Positions 18,953 to 27,604 of a DNA stretch of 64,000 nt are shown piece after piece. How positions within the stretch are numbered: position 1 is the stretch's first letter; each line of letters begins with the position of its first letter. A program made the translations under genes and the position numbers. Under the pieces are notes generated by a model, which did no database searches, was not told the origin of the DNA, and saw only the letters and a list, made by a program, of their open reading frames with translations. Source of the stretch: Staphylococcus pasteuri (lineage in GTDB: Bacteria; Bacillota; Bacilli; Staphylococcales; Staphylococcaceae); contig NZ_RXWW01000021.1 of assembly GCF_003970495.1 (NCBI RefSeq), positions 1-64,000 on the forward strand. Reading direction: 5' to 3'.

Positions 18953-20632
18953 ATGTTACAAACCTTATCAATAAAACAATTTGCAATCATCGATGAATTA
19001 GAAATTCAATTTTCAGATGGTTTAACTGTTTTAAGTGGTGAAACTGGTGCAGGTAAATCAATCATTATCGATGCAATTGGTCAACTCATTGGTATGCGAG
19101 CTTCATCAGATTATGTTAGACACGGTGAAAAGAAAGCTATAATTGAAGGTATTTTTGATATCGATAACAGTAAAGATGCAATTCATGTCCTACAAAATCT
19201 AAATATTGATATAGATGAAGATTTTTTATTAGTAAAGAGAGAAATTTTTAGCTCAGGTAAAAGTATTTGTAGAATTAATAATCAGACAATCACTTTACAA
19301 GATTTAAGAAAAGTGATGCAAGAATTATTAGATATTCATGGCCAACATGAAACACAATCTCTATTAAAGCAGAAGTATCACTTACAGTTACTCGATGATT
19401 ATGCTGGTGACCAATATAGTCAGTTACTTTCAGAATATCATAGTGTATTTAATCAATATAAAGCTAAACGTAAAGAGCTAGAGGAATTAGAATCAGCTGA
19501 CCAAGCGTTATTACAAAGATTAGATTTAATGAAATTCCAATTAGAAGAGATATCTGAAGCTTCATTAAAAGAAGGTGAAGTTGAACAGTTAGAAACAGAT
19601 ATTAAAAGAATACAAAACTCAGAAAAATTAAGTCTTGCTTTAAATAATGCGCATTTAACACTAACTGATGAAAATGCTATCACTGATCGATTATACGAAT
19701 TAAGCAATTTTCTAAATGAAATTAATGATATTCTTCCAGATAAATATGTAAAATTAAAAGAAGAAGTGGATCAATTTTACTATACTTTAGAAGATGCAAA
19801 ACATGAATTATACGATGAAATGACAAATACAGAATTTGATGAGCAAATGTTAAATGAACTAGAATCGCGTATGAATTTACTTAATAATCTAAAAAGAAAA
19901 TATGGTAAAGATATTTCTGAACTCATCGCATACCAAGGTAAATTAGAAAATGAAATAAGTAAAATTGAAAATTATGAAGAAAGTACTTCTCAATTACGCG
20001 AAGAAATTAACGATTTATATAAACAAGTGATTAAAATAGGTAAATCTTTATCAGGAGAAAGACGAAAAGTTGCAAGAGAATTAAGAGACCACATCGTCGC
20101 AGAAATTCAAAATCTCCAAATGAAAGACGCAAATCTTGAAATATCTTTCAAACCCTTAGATGAACCTAATATCGAAGGTATAGAATTTGTAGAATTTTTA
20201 ATCAGTCCTAACAAAGGTGAACCTCTAAAAAGCTTAAATAAAATAGCTTCAGGAGGAGAATTATCTAGAATTATGTTAGCGTTAAAAAGTATATTTGTTC
20301 AATCTAGAGGACAAACTGCTATTTTATTTGATGAAGTTGATTCTGGAGTATCTGGTCAGGCAGCCCAAAAAATGGCAGAAAAAATGCGTGATATTGCTGA
20401 ATATATTCAAGTTATATGTATTTCTCACTTACCACAAGTTGCAACAATGAGTGATCATCATTTACTTATTTCTAAACAGACAACAGAAGATCGTACGACG
20501 GCTCAAGTAAAAGAATTAGAAGATGATGATAGAATTGATGAAGTTGCACGTATGATTTCGGGAGCTAGCGTAACTGATCTTACCCGAGAAAATGCAAAAG
20601 AAATGATTGCTCAAAATCAAAGAAAATCATAA
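18953..20632 (+). CDS. recN: DNA repair protein RecN
   Basis: The 559-residue SMC-like ATPase acts early in double-strand break repair. Walker A is in LSGETGAGKSIIIDAIG near residue 30, a long coiled-coil region spans roughly 150-360, and the ABC signature is in ASGGELSRIMLALK followed by Walker B in ILFDEVDSGVSG. Length is normal. It begins 15 nt after argR behind AAGGATG, so the two may be cotranscribed. Confidence 0.97.
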   Translation: MLQTLSIKQFAIIDELEIQFSDGLTVLSGETGAGKSIIIDAIGQLIGMRASSDYVRHGEKKAIIEGIFDIDNSKDAIHVLQNLNIDIDEDFLLVKREIFSSGKSICRINNQTITLQDLRKVMQELLDIHGQHETQSLLKQKYHLQLLDDYAGDQYSQLLSEYHSVFNQYKAKRKELEELESADQALLQRLDLMKFQLEEISEASLKEGEVEQLETDIKRIQNSEKLSLALNNAHLTLTDENAITDRLYELSNFLNEINDILPDKYVKLKEEVDQFYYTLEDAKHELYDEMTNTEFDEQMLNELESRMNLLNNLKRKYGKDISELIAYQGKLENEISKIENYEESTSQLREEINDLYKQVIKIGKSLSGERRKVARELRDHIVAEIQNLQMKDANLEISFKPLDEPNIEGIEFVEFLISPNKGEPLKSLNKIASGGELSRIMLALKSIFVQSRGQTAILFDEVDSGVSGQAAQKMAEKMRDIAEYIQVICISHLPQVATMSDHHLLISKQTTEDRTTAQVKELEDDDRIDEVARMISGASVTDLTRENAKEMIAQNQRKS

Positions 20633-20690
20633 ACTTTGAAATTTCTTTTAAACAAATAATGTGTTTAGTCACTTTTTATTCAAAAAAATG

Positions 20691-20719
20691 AACATTTTAG
20701 AATTTCTAAAATGTTTTAA
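20691..20719 (+). terminator. Perfect palindrome after recN, likely a terminator
   Basis: Twelve bases (aacattttagaa, 20691-20702) are exactly complementary to 20704-20715 around a single central T. As RNA this gives a 10-bp stem with a five-base loop, preceded by A residues and followed by TTTT. It is AT-rich for a terminator, so an operator role for the next operon is also possible. Confidence 0.6.
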
Positions 20720-20785
20720 CTGATGTAAAATATTAAAGTATTGTTTTATTTGAGAGAACGTTAGATAGTTAATAACAATTTATAT

Positions 20786-20821
20786 GAGAATATTCAATAA
20801 CACATGTATATTGAATTTCTC
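20786..20821 (+). promoter_or_regulatory. Stem-loop in the leader of the bkd operon
   Basis: gagaatattcaata pairs with tattgaatttctc with one bulged base around a nine-base loop. It ends 25 nt before the lpd ATG and just ahead of the TAGGAG ribosome site. There is no T tract, so it is not a terminator. Confidence 0.5.
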
Positions 20822-20846
20822 TATACATAGAGTTAGGAGTAAGCAA

Positions 20847-22274
20847 ATGTCTGAAAAACAATATGATTTAGTAGTACTCGGTGGAGGAACTGCTGGTTAT
20901 GTGGCAGCAATTCGTGCATCACAACTTGGTAAGAAAGTTGCAATTGTAGAAAAGTCTCTTTTAGGTGGTACATGCTTACATAAAGGTTGTATCCCTACAA
21001 AATCATTACTAAAATCTGCAGAAGTCTTCCATACAGTGAAACACGCTAAGCAATTTGGGATCGAAGTTCCTGAATATAGCCTTAATTATGAACGAATATT
21101 AGAAAGAAAAGACGAAATTGTCAATCAAATGTATCAAGGTGTACAACATTTGATGAAACAAAACCATATCGACATTTATAATGGAACTGGACGCATATTA
21201 GGTGAGTCTATCTTTTCACCACAAAGTGGAACTATCTCAGTAGAATTTGAAGATGGCGAAAATGAAATGATTCCTAATCAATTTGTATTAATAGCTACCG
21301 GTTCAACTCCTTCAGAATTGCCATTTTTACAATTTGATCATCAAGTTATTTTATCTAGCGATGATATCTTAAAAATGGATCAATTACCTAATAGTATAGC
21401 TATTATAGGTGGGGGCGTAATTGGATTAGAATTCGCCTCATATTTAACTGATTTAGGTGTTTCAGTTACCGTAATTGAGGCTAATGAGCGTATTTTATCG
21501 AATGAAAGTAAACAAATTGCTAAAACAATTAAGAATGAGCTCGAAAATCGAGGAACTAAGTTTTTTGAAAATGTTGCCTTAGATAATCAAAGTGTTTCTA
21601 TTAATGATGAAACTAATGAAGCAACAATTAAAATTAATGATGAACAAATCACTGTTGAACGTATCCTATTATCAGTTGGTAGAAAGCCTAATACAACTGA
21701 TATTGGACTTAATAATACTAAAATTAAGACAACAAAATCTGGTCACATTATTACGAACCAATATCAACAAACTGAAGATAAACATATATATGCAGCAGGT
21801 GATTGTATTGGTAAACTTCAGCTTGCTCATGTTGGTTCTAAAGAAGGAATAGTGGCAGTTGAACATATGTTTGATAATGCTCCACTTCCAGTTAATTATG
21901 ATTTAATGCCAAAATGTATTTACACTTATCCTGAAATTGCATCAATTGGTAAAAATTTAGAACAAGCTAAAAATGATAATATTAAAGCCAAGAATTTTAA
22001 AGTATCTTTTAAAGCAATTGGGAAAGCCATGATTGATTCAATTGATAATCGAAATGGATTTTGTGAAATCATTATTGATCAAGAACAAGATGAAATTATT
22101 GGACTAAATATGATAGGTCCACATGTAACTGAGTTAATTAATGAAGTATCATTACTACAATTTATGAATGGGTCTTCATTAGAACTCGGATTAACTACAC
22201 ATGCCCATCCATCACTTTCTGAAGTATTGATGGAACTTGGACTAAAAGTTGAAGACAGAGCAATTCACGTATAA
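20847..22274 (+). CDS. lpd: Dihydrolipoyl dehydrogenase (E3) of branched-chain oxoacid dehydrogenase
   Basis: The 475-residue flavoprotein reoxidises dihydrolipoyl groups with NAD. VVLGGGTAGYVAAIRA binds FAD, GGTCLHKGCIPTKSLL holds the redox disulfide (C43, C48), IIGGGVIGLEFASYL binds NAD, and THAHPSLSE near the C-terminus has the catalytic His. I used the ATG at 20847 behind TAGGAG; an in-frame start at 20784 would cover the leader hairpin. It opens an operon with E1 alpha, E1 beta and E2, so it serves the branched-chain complex. Confidence 0.94.
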   Translation: MSEKQYDLVVLGGGTAGYVAAIRASQLGKKVAIVEKSLLGGTCLHKGCIPTKSLLKSAEVFHTVKHAKQFGIEVPEYSLNYERILERKDEIVNQMYQGVQHLMKQNHIDIYNGTGRILGESIFSPQSGTISVEFEDGENEMIPNQFVLIATGSTPSELPFLQFDHQVILSSDDILKMDQLPNSIAIIGGGVIGLEFASYLTDLGVSVTVIEANERILSNESKQIAKTIKNELENRGTKFFENVALDNQSVSINDETNEATIKINDEQITVERILLSVGRKPNTTDIGLNNTKIKTTKSGHIITNQYQQTEDKHIYAAGDCIGKLQLAHVGSKEGIVAVEHMFDNAPLPVNYDLMPKCIYTYPEIASIGKNLEQAKNDNIKAKNFKVSFKAIGKAMIDSIDNRNGFCEIIIDQEQDEIIGLNMIGPHVTELINEVSLLQFMNGSSLELGLTTHAHPSLSEVLMELGLKVEDRAIHV

Positions 22275-22290
22275 TTAGGGAGGAAATGAC

Positions 22291-23292
22291 ATGATTGACT
22301 ATAAGTCAGCAGGCCTTACAGAAGAAGACCTAAAAAATATGTATAAATGGATGGATCTTGGCAGAAAACTGGACGAAAGACTTTGGTTACTCAATAGAGC
22401 TGGGAAAATTCCTTTCGTTGTTAGTGGTCAAGGACAAGAAGCAACTCAAATAGGAATGGCTTACGCTATGAAACAAGGTGATATATCTTCTCCTTATTAT
22501 AGAGATTTAGCTTTCGTAACATATATGGGTATTACACCTTTAGATACGATGTTAGCTTCTTTCGGTAAAAGAGATGATGTTAATTCAGGTGGTAAACAAA
22601 TGCCATCCCACTATAGTCACAGAGAAAAGGGGATTTTATCACAAAGTTCACCCGTGGCTACTCAAATACCACATTCAGTTGGTGCAGCTTTAGCTTTAAA
22701 AATGGACAACAAACAAAATATAGCAACTGCAACAGTTGGTGAAGGTAGTTCAAACCAAGGTGATTTTCATGAAGGTTTAAATTTTGCAGGTGTACATAAA
22801 TTACCTTTTGTTTGTGTCATTATTAATAACAAATATGCTATTTCTGTTCCAGATTCTTTACAATATGCTGCTAAAAATCTATCAGATAGAGCAATAGGTT
22901 ATGGTATGCATGGAGAACAAGTTGATGGTAATGATCCAATAGCTGTATATAAAGCGATGAAAGAGTCACGTGATCGCGCACTTAACGGAGAAGGTGCTAC
23001 ACTAATCGAAGCCGTAACTTCTCGAATGACTGCTCATTCATCTGATGATGATGATAAATATAGAACACAAGAAGAACGTGATGGATTAAAAGAAGCAGAT
23101 TGTAATATTCATTTTAAAAACCATTTATTAGATTTAGGAATTATTGATGACGCTTGGTTAGCAGAAATTGAAGAGGAGCATAAACAAATCATTAATCATG
23201 CTACTAAAGCTGCTGAAGAAGCACCATATCCTTCTGTAGAAGAAGCTTATGCCTATGTTTATGAAGAAGAAGGGAGTATCAATCATGACTAA
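22291..23292 (+). CDS. bkdAA: 2-oxoisovalerate dehydrogenase E1 component, alpha subunit
   Basis: The 333-residue subunit, with E1 beta, decarboxylates branched 2-oxoacids on thiamine diphosphate. GEGSSNQGDFHEGLNFAGVHKLPFVCVIINN is the cofactor-binding region, interrupted by no odd residues, and SRMTAHSSDDDDKYR holds the phosphorylation-loop-like segment. It produces isobutyryl, isovaleryl and 2-methylbutyryl CoA, the primers for staphylococcal branched fatty acids. It starts behind AGGGAGG and overlaps the beta gene by 8 nt. Confidence 0.95.
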   Translation: MIDYKSAGLTEEDLKNMYKWMDLGRKLDERLWLLNRAGKIPFVVSGQGQEATQIGMAYAMKQGDISSPYYRDLAFVTYMGITPLDTMLASFGKRDDVNSGGKQMPSHYSHREKGILSQSSPVATQIPHSVGAALALKMDNKQNIATATVGEGSSNQGDFHEGLNFAGVHKLPFVCVIINNKYAISVPDSLQYAAKNLSDRAIGYGMHGEQVDGNDPIAVYKAMKESRDRALNGEGATLIEAVTSRMTAHSSDDDDKYRTQEERDGLKEADCNIHFKNHLLDLGIIDDAWLAEIEEEHKQIINHATKAAEEAPYPSVEEAYAYVYEEEGSINHD

Positions 23293-24268
23293 GATGACTT
23301 ATTTAGACGCGATTCGCCAAGCTCAAGATGTAGCTATGGAAAAAGACCAAAATACTTTTATTCTTGGAGAAGATGTTGGTAAAAAAGGTGGCGTATTCGG
23401 TGCTACTCTTGGTCTACAAAGTAAATATGGTAAAGAACGCGTCATTGATACACCTTTAGCAGAATCTAATATAGTTGGTACAGCTATTGGTGCTGCAATG
23501 TTAGGTAAACGTCCTATTGCAGAGATTCAATTTGCCGACTTTATTTTACCTGCAACAAACCAAATTATTAGTGAAGCTGCAAAAATGCGTTATCGTTCAA
23601 ATAATGATTGGCAATGTCCAATTACTATAAGAGCGCCTTTTGGTGGTGGCGTGCATGGTGGTTTATACCATTCACAAAGTATTGAAAGTATTTTTGCATC
23701 AACACCAGGTTTAACAATCGTTATCCCTTCATCTCCATATGATGCTAAAGGATTATTATTGTCTTCAATTGAATCAAATGATCCAGTACTTTTCTTTGAA
23801 CATAAAAAGGCATATCGTTTCTTAAAAGAAGAAGTACCAGAAGAATATTATACAGTTCCTTTAGGTAAAGCTGATGTAAAACGTGAAGGTGATGATATCA
23901 CTGTATTTTGTTATGGTTTAATGGTTAATTATTGCTTACAAGTTGCCGATATTCTTGCAGAAGATGGTATCAATGTAGAAGTTGTTGATTTAAGAACTGT
24001 TTATCCATTAGATAAAGAAACAATCATTGATCGTGCTAAGAAAACAGGAAAAGTACTACTAGTAACTGAAGATAACTTGGAAGGTAGCGTAATGTCAGAG
24101 GTTTCAGCTATTATTGCTGAAAATTGCTTATTCGAATTAGATGCACCAATCATGCGTTTAGCAGGTTCTGATGTACCATCAATGCCATTCTCTCCAGTAT
24201 TAGAAAACGAGTTAATGATGAATCCAGAAAAAATACAAGCGAAAATGCGAGAACTCGCAGAATTTTAA
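23285..24268 (+). CDS. bkdAB: 2-oxoisovalerate dehydrogenase E1 component, beta subunit
   Basis: The 327-residue transketolase-type subunit completes the E1 tetramer. It shows LGEDVGKKGGVFGAT, RYRSNNDWQCPITIRAPFGGG and DLRTVYPLD, all usual in E1 beta. The ATG at 23285 overlaps the end of the alpha gene and has a GGGAG site 8 nt ahead; an upstream in-frame start at 23249 lies well inside the alpha gene. It precedes the E2 gene by 12 nt. Confidence 0.95.
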   Translation: MTKMTYLDAIRQAQDVAMEKDQNTFILGEDVGKKGGVFGATLGLQSKYGKERVIDTPLAESNIVGTAIGAAMLGKRPIAEIQFADFILPATNQIISEAAKMRYRSNNDWQCPITIRAPFGGGVHGGLYHSQSIESIFASTPGLTIVIPSSPYDAKGLLLSSIESNDPVLFFEHKKAYRFLKEEVPEEYYTVPLGKADVKREGDDITVFCYGLMVNYCLQVADILAEDGINVEVVDLRTVYPLDKETIIDRAKKTGKVLLVTEDNLEGSVMSEVSAIIAENCLFELDAPIMRLAGSDVPSMPFSPVLENELMMNPEKIQAKMRELAEF

Positions 24269-24280
24269 GGAGGCTTAATA

Positions 24281-25573
24281 ATGGATATCAAAATGCCAAA
24301 ACTAGGCGAGAGTGTACATGAAGGTACTATAGAACAATGGCTAGTATCTGTTGGCGATTATGTTGAAGAATATGAACCGTTATGTGAAGTAATTACTGAC
24401 AAAGTAACTGCTGAAGTGCCTTCTACTGTTGCAGGTACAATTACTGAAATAGTTATTAGCGAAGGTGAAACAGTAGAAATTAATACTGTTATTTGTAAAA
24501 TCGATTCACCTAATGAAAATAATGTAGAAAATACTTCTAATGATAATCAACAACAAGAGAAAACTGAAAACACTCAAGTAAATCATCAAGATACACAATC
24601 TAGTGTCCAACAAAACTCGACATCAAAAGAAAACTCAGACAAATCTAAAAATAATGGTCGATTTTCACCAGTAGTATTTAAATTAGCTTCTGAAAATCAA
24701 ATCGATTTATCACAGGTTACGGGTACAGGTTTTGAAGGTAGAGTTACAAAAAAAGATGTATTAGCTTATATTAATAATCCAACTGAAAATCAAACTAATA
24801 ACAATCATGCACAACCACAAAATGAACCAAAATCAACTACTATACCTAATCATTCACAAGATCAAATCGAATCTACTCAAAATGCAATGCCAGTGAATGG
24901 TGTGCGTAAAGCGATTGCTCAAAATATGGTTACAAGTGCTACTGAAATTCCACACGGTTGGATGATGATTGAAGCTGATGCAACTAACCTAGTGAAAACT
25001 AGAAATTACTTTAAAAATAGCTTTAAGAAAAATGAAGGTTATAATCTTACATTCTTTGCTTTCTTTGTAAAAGCAGTAGCGGATGCATTAAAAGCTTATC
25101 CAATGTTAAACAGTAGTTGGAATGGTAACGAAATTAAAATTCATAAAGATATTAATATTTCTATAGCAGTAGCTCATGAAAATAAATTATTCGTTCCAGT
25201 CATTAAACATGCTGACGAAAAATCAATTAAAGGTATAGCAAGAGAAATTAATGAACTTGCTCAAAAAGCTAGAAATAACAAATTAACTCAAGAAGATATG
25301 CAAGGTGGAACATTTACAGTGAATAATACTGGCTCATTCGGCTCAGTATCTTCTATGGGTATTATTAATCATCCTCAAGCTGCTATATTACAAGTTGAAT
25401 CAATCGTTAAGAAACCTGTTGTTATCGATGATATGATTGCAATTAGAAGCATGGTTAATTTATGTATTTCTATTGATCATAGAATTTTAGATGGCTTACA
25501 AACTGGTCAATTTATGAATCATATTAAGCAACGTGTTGAACAATATACTGTAGAAAATACAAATATTTATTAA
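24281..25573 (+). CDS. bkdB: Branched-chain oxoacid dehydrogenase E2 (lipoamide acyltransferase)
   Basis: The 430-residue core enzyme has one N-terminal lipoyl domain (about 1-77, lipoylated lysine in ITDKVTAEVPS, K41), a Gln/Asn/Ser-rich linker, a peripheral-subunit-binding domain (about 126-160, SPVVFKLASENQIDLSQVTGTG), a second flexible linker, and the C-terminal acyltransferase domain ending in DHRILDG with catalytic H400 and D404. It needs lipoate assembled via LipM (5.1 kb). It is the last gene of the operon. Confidence 0.95.
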   Translation: MDIKMPKLGESVHEGTIEQWLVSVGDYVEEYEPLCEVITDKVTAEVPSTVAGTITEIVISEGETVEINTVICKIDSPNENNVENTSNDNQQQEKTENTQVNHQDTQSSVQQNSTSKENSDKSKNNGRFSPVVFKLASENQIDLSQVTGTGFEGRVTKKDVLAYINNPTENQTNNNHAQPQNEPKSTTIPNHSQDQIESTQNAMPVNGVRKAIAQNMVTSATEIPHGWMMIEADATNLVKTRNYFKNSFKKNEGYNLTFFAFFVKAVADALKAYPMLNSSWNGNEIKIHKDINISIAVAHENKLFVPVIKHADEKSIKGIAREINELAQKARNNKLTQEDMQGGTFTVNNTGSFGSVSSMGIINHPQAAILQVESIVKKPVVIDDMIAIRSMVNLCISIDHRILDGLQTGQFMNHIKQRVEQYTVENTNIY

Positions 25574-25679
25574 ACTTACTATATAGTTAACTCTATACAA
25601 TAACATTACCGTTCATAAGGTCAGAATGATTAAAAGATATTTAGATTTATAAAGCAAGAGTAAATTCAACTATAAGATT

Positions 25680-25719
25680 AGGCATAAATGCTTTCATATG
25701 TTAGGAAGTATTTATGCCT
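25680..25719 (+). terminator. Hairpin after the bkd operon
   Basis: aggcataaatgctttc pairs with ggaagtatttatgcct over 16 positions including two G-U pairs. It is followed by ATTATC rather than a clean T tract, so termination may be partial. Nothing else stands out in the 241-nt gap to the next gene. Confidence 0.65.
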
Positions 25720-25814
25720 ATTATCATATAGGTTAATCAAGCATGTTGAAGTATGTAACTATAATTAGTAAAATAAAGACAGTAAATTAAAAAAATGAAA
25801 GGTGATTCTAATTT

Positions 25815-26252
25815 ATGGATTTAAATTTTGATTTATATATGAATGGAGTCGTAGATCAAGCTAGAAATGAAATTGAAGAAGCTGGTTATGAACAATTAAC
25901 TACAGCAGACGAAGTAGATAAAGTTTTAAAACAAGATGGCACAACATTAGTTATGGTTAATTCTGTATGTGGTTGTGCGGGTGGTATTGCTCGTCCTGCG
26001 GCTACACATGCACTTCATTATGATAAATTACCTGATAGACTCGTAACAGTGTTTGCTGGTCAAGATAAAGAAGCAACACAACAAGCAAGAGATTATTTTG
26101 AAGGTTATGCACCATCAAGTCCTTCTTTCGCACTTATTAAAGATGGTAAAATCACTGAAATGATTGAACGTCATCAAATCGAAGGACATGATGTAATGAA
26201 TGTCATTAGTCAATTACAAGGATTATTTGATCAATATTGTGAAGAAAGATAA
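25815..26252 (+). CDS. brxB: Bacilliredoxin (YphP/YqiW family)
   Basis: The 145-residue thioredoxin-fold protein has the CGC active site in [18 protein letters not shown] (C52, C54), typical of bacilliredoxins that remove bacillithiol from S-bacillithiolated proteins. Its partner reductase YpdA is also in this window (52.1 kb). Two paralogs exist in Bacillus and Staphylococcus; position next to the bkd operon matches YqiW (BrxB), so I use that name with some reserve. The ATG follows AAAGGTG. Confidence 0.88.
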   Translation: MDLNFDLYMNGVVDQARNEIEEAGYEQLTTADEVDKVLKQDGTTLVMVNSVCGCAGGIARPAATHALHYDKLPDRLVTVFAGQDKEATQQARDYFEGYAPSSPSFALIKDGKITEMIERHQIEGHDVMNVISQLQGLFDQYCEER

Positions 26253-26266
26253 GAGGTCATAATTAG

Positions 26267-27256
26267 ATGCTCAAGTTAAATCCTTATAAGATTGGATTTA
26301 GAACACTCAAGACAGCTGTTGGTATGACTCTAGGCGTTATTATTTGTAAACTACTAGGCCTTGATAATTATGCTTCAAGTGCGATCCTAGTAGTTCTTTG
26401 TATAAAACATACAAAAATGCATTCTTTAACTGCTATTATTTCACGTTTAGTATCTTGTTTATTAATATTATTTTTAGGTTCTGCAATATTTTCCATACTT
26501 GGACAACACGCAATTGTGTTAGGTTTAATAGTATTGCTATTTATACCGTTAACAGTTGTATTGAATGCACAAGAAGGTGTCATTACAAGTTGTGTTATTT
26601 TATTACACGTTTTTAATGCTAAAACAATCGATGGACATCTTATAATAAATGAAATACTATTACTCATTGTTGGGCTAGGTATAGCATTTATTATGAACTT
26701 AATGATGCCAAGTTTAGATAAAACATTAAAACGCTATAAAAATGACATTGAACACCAAATCACCGATGTATTTATTGCATTTGACAAAGCTTGCAAACAA
26801 CAAAACCATGACCTAAATATAACGTTCGAACCACTGGTTTTAAATATTAAAAAAGCAAAATCTTTAGCTTTTAGAGATGTTAAAAACCACTTCGTGAGAA
26901 ATGAAAACTCATATTATCATTATTTTGATATGCGAGAAGAACAAGTTGAATTATTAAAACGAATGAAATTTTTAATAGAAAATATTCAAACTAAAGATCC
27001 TATTTTAGAGCATATTTCACAATTGCTTTGTGAAATTGGTCATAACGTCAATAGTAATGATTATACTGCTTTAAGATTACATTCCTTATATGAAATACGA
27101 CTATCATTAGATGAATTACCTTTACCAACATCACATCAAGCACTCAATTCACGTGCTAATATCATTCAGTTGTTAAATGAATTAGAAGAATATTTGAATA
27201 TTAAATCTCACTTTGGTTCATTAAAAATGCATAGTGAAATTAAGAACTTCGCATAA
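26267..27256 (+). CDS. FUSC/aromatic acid exporter-like membrane protein (YqjA-like)
   Basis: The 329-residue protein has an N-terminal membrane domain with about five hydrophobic helices (residues 15-150) and a C-terminal cytoplasmic helical domain of about 170 residues. This layout and the opening KIGFRTLKTAVGMTLGVIICKLLGL match the aromatic acid exporter/DUF939 family. The substrate is unknown. It lies 14 nt after brxB behind AAGAGGT, so the two may share a transcript, but I see no functional link. Confidence 0.82.
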   Translation: MLKLNPYKIGFRTLKTAVGMTLGVIICKLLGLDNYASSAILVVLCIKHTKMHSLTAIISRLVSCLLILFLGSAIFSILGQHAIVLGLIVLLFIPLTVVLNAQEGVITSCVILLHVFNAKTIDGHLIINEILLLIVGLGIAFIMNLMMPSLDKTLKRYKNDIEHQITDVFIAFDKACKQQNHDLNITFEPLVLNIKKAKSLAFRDVKNHFVRNENSYYHYFDMREEQVELLKRMKFLIENIQTKDPILEHISQLLCEIGHNVNSNDYTALRLHSLYEIRLSLDELPLPTSHQALNSRANIIQLLNELEEYLNIKSHFGSLKMHSEIKNFA

Positions 27257-27274
27257 AAAACTAATAAGTATATT

Positions 27275-27308
27275 AAAAAATAGCCAGTGGCATATATGCC
27301 ACTGGCTA
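27275..27308 (-). terminator. Terminator of the minus-strand miniprotein
   Basis: tagccagtggca and tgccactggcta form a perfect 12-bp stem with a four-base loop. Six A at 27275-27280 give a T tract on the minus strand; the plus-strand flank is poor in T. Confidence 0.85.
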
Positions 27309-27338
27309 CTTCTATTAAGAACATCTTTTAATATCAGA

Positions 27339-27431
27339 TTAATTCATCATAGGAACTAAACTTGTAAGTAGTAGTGCTAAAACTACAGCAACTAACATAA
27401 CAATAATAATAATACGTAAAACTTTATTCAT
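27339..27431 (-). CDS. 30-residue membrane miniprotein, Prli42-like
   Basis: The frame runs from an ATG at 27431 to a TAA at 27339 and encodes 30 residues: a basic start (MNKVLR), one hydrophobic stretch of about 19 residues rich in Ile, Val and Leu, and the tail TSLVPMMN. A GGAGG site stands ahead of the ATG and a strong terminator follows, so it is probably expressed. Size, basic N-terminus and single helix resemble Prli42, the stressosome-anchoring miniprotein of Listeria and Bacillus; staphylococci lack a full stressosome, so the role here is open. Confidence 0.7.
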   Translation of the reverse strand: MNKVLRIIIIVMLVAVVLALLLTSLVPMMN

Positions 27432-27604
27432 TATAAGGTGTTCCTCCAATTGCCTAATACATATTAAATTGTGTCTTAATTTAATACGAAATCTAATTAT
27501 AAGATAACATTATATGATTTAAATCGAGAATGCAATCAATTTATTTTTGATATATTCAGAATTCAGTTAAACTATAGTTATATGATTAAGGGGGAATATT
27601 AAAG

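Noticed and set aside
20691-20715. CodY box in the palindrome before the bkd operon
   Set aside because: The best alignment to the 15-bp CodY consensus has five mismatches, too many to call.
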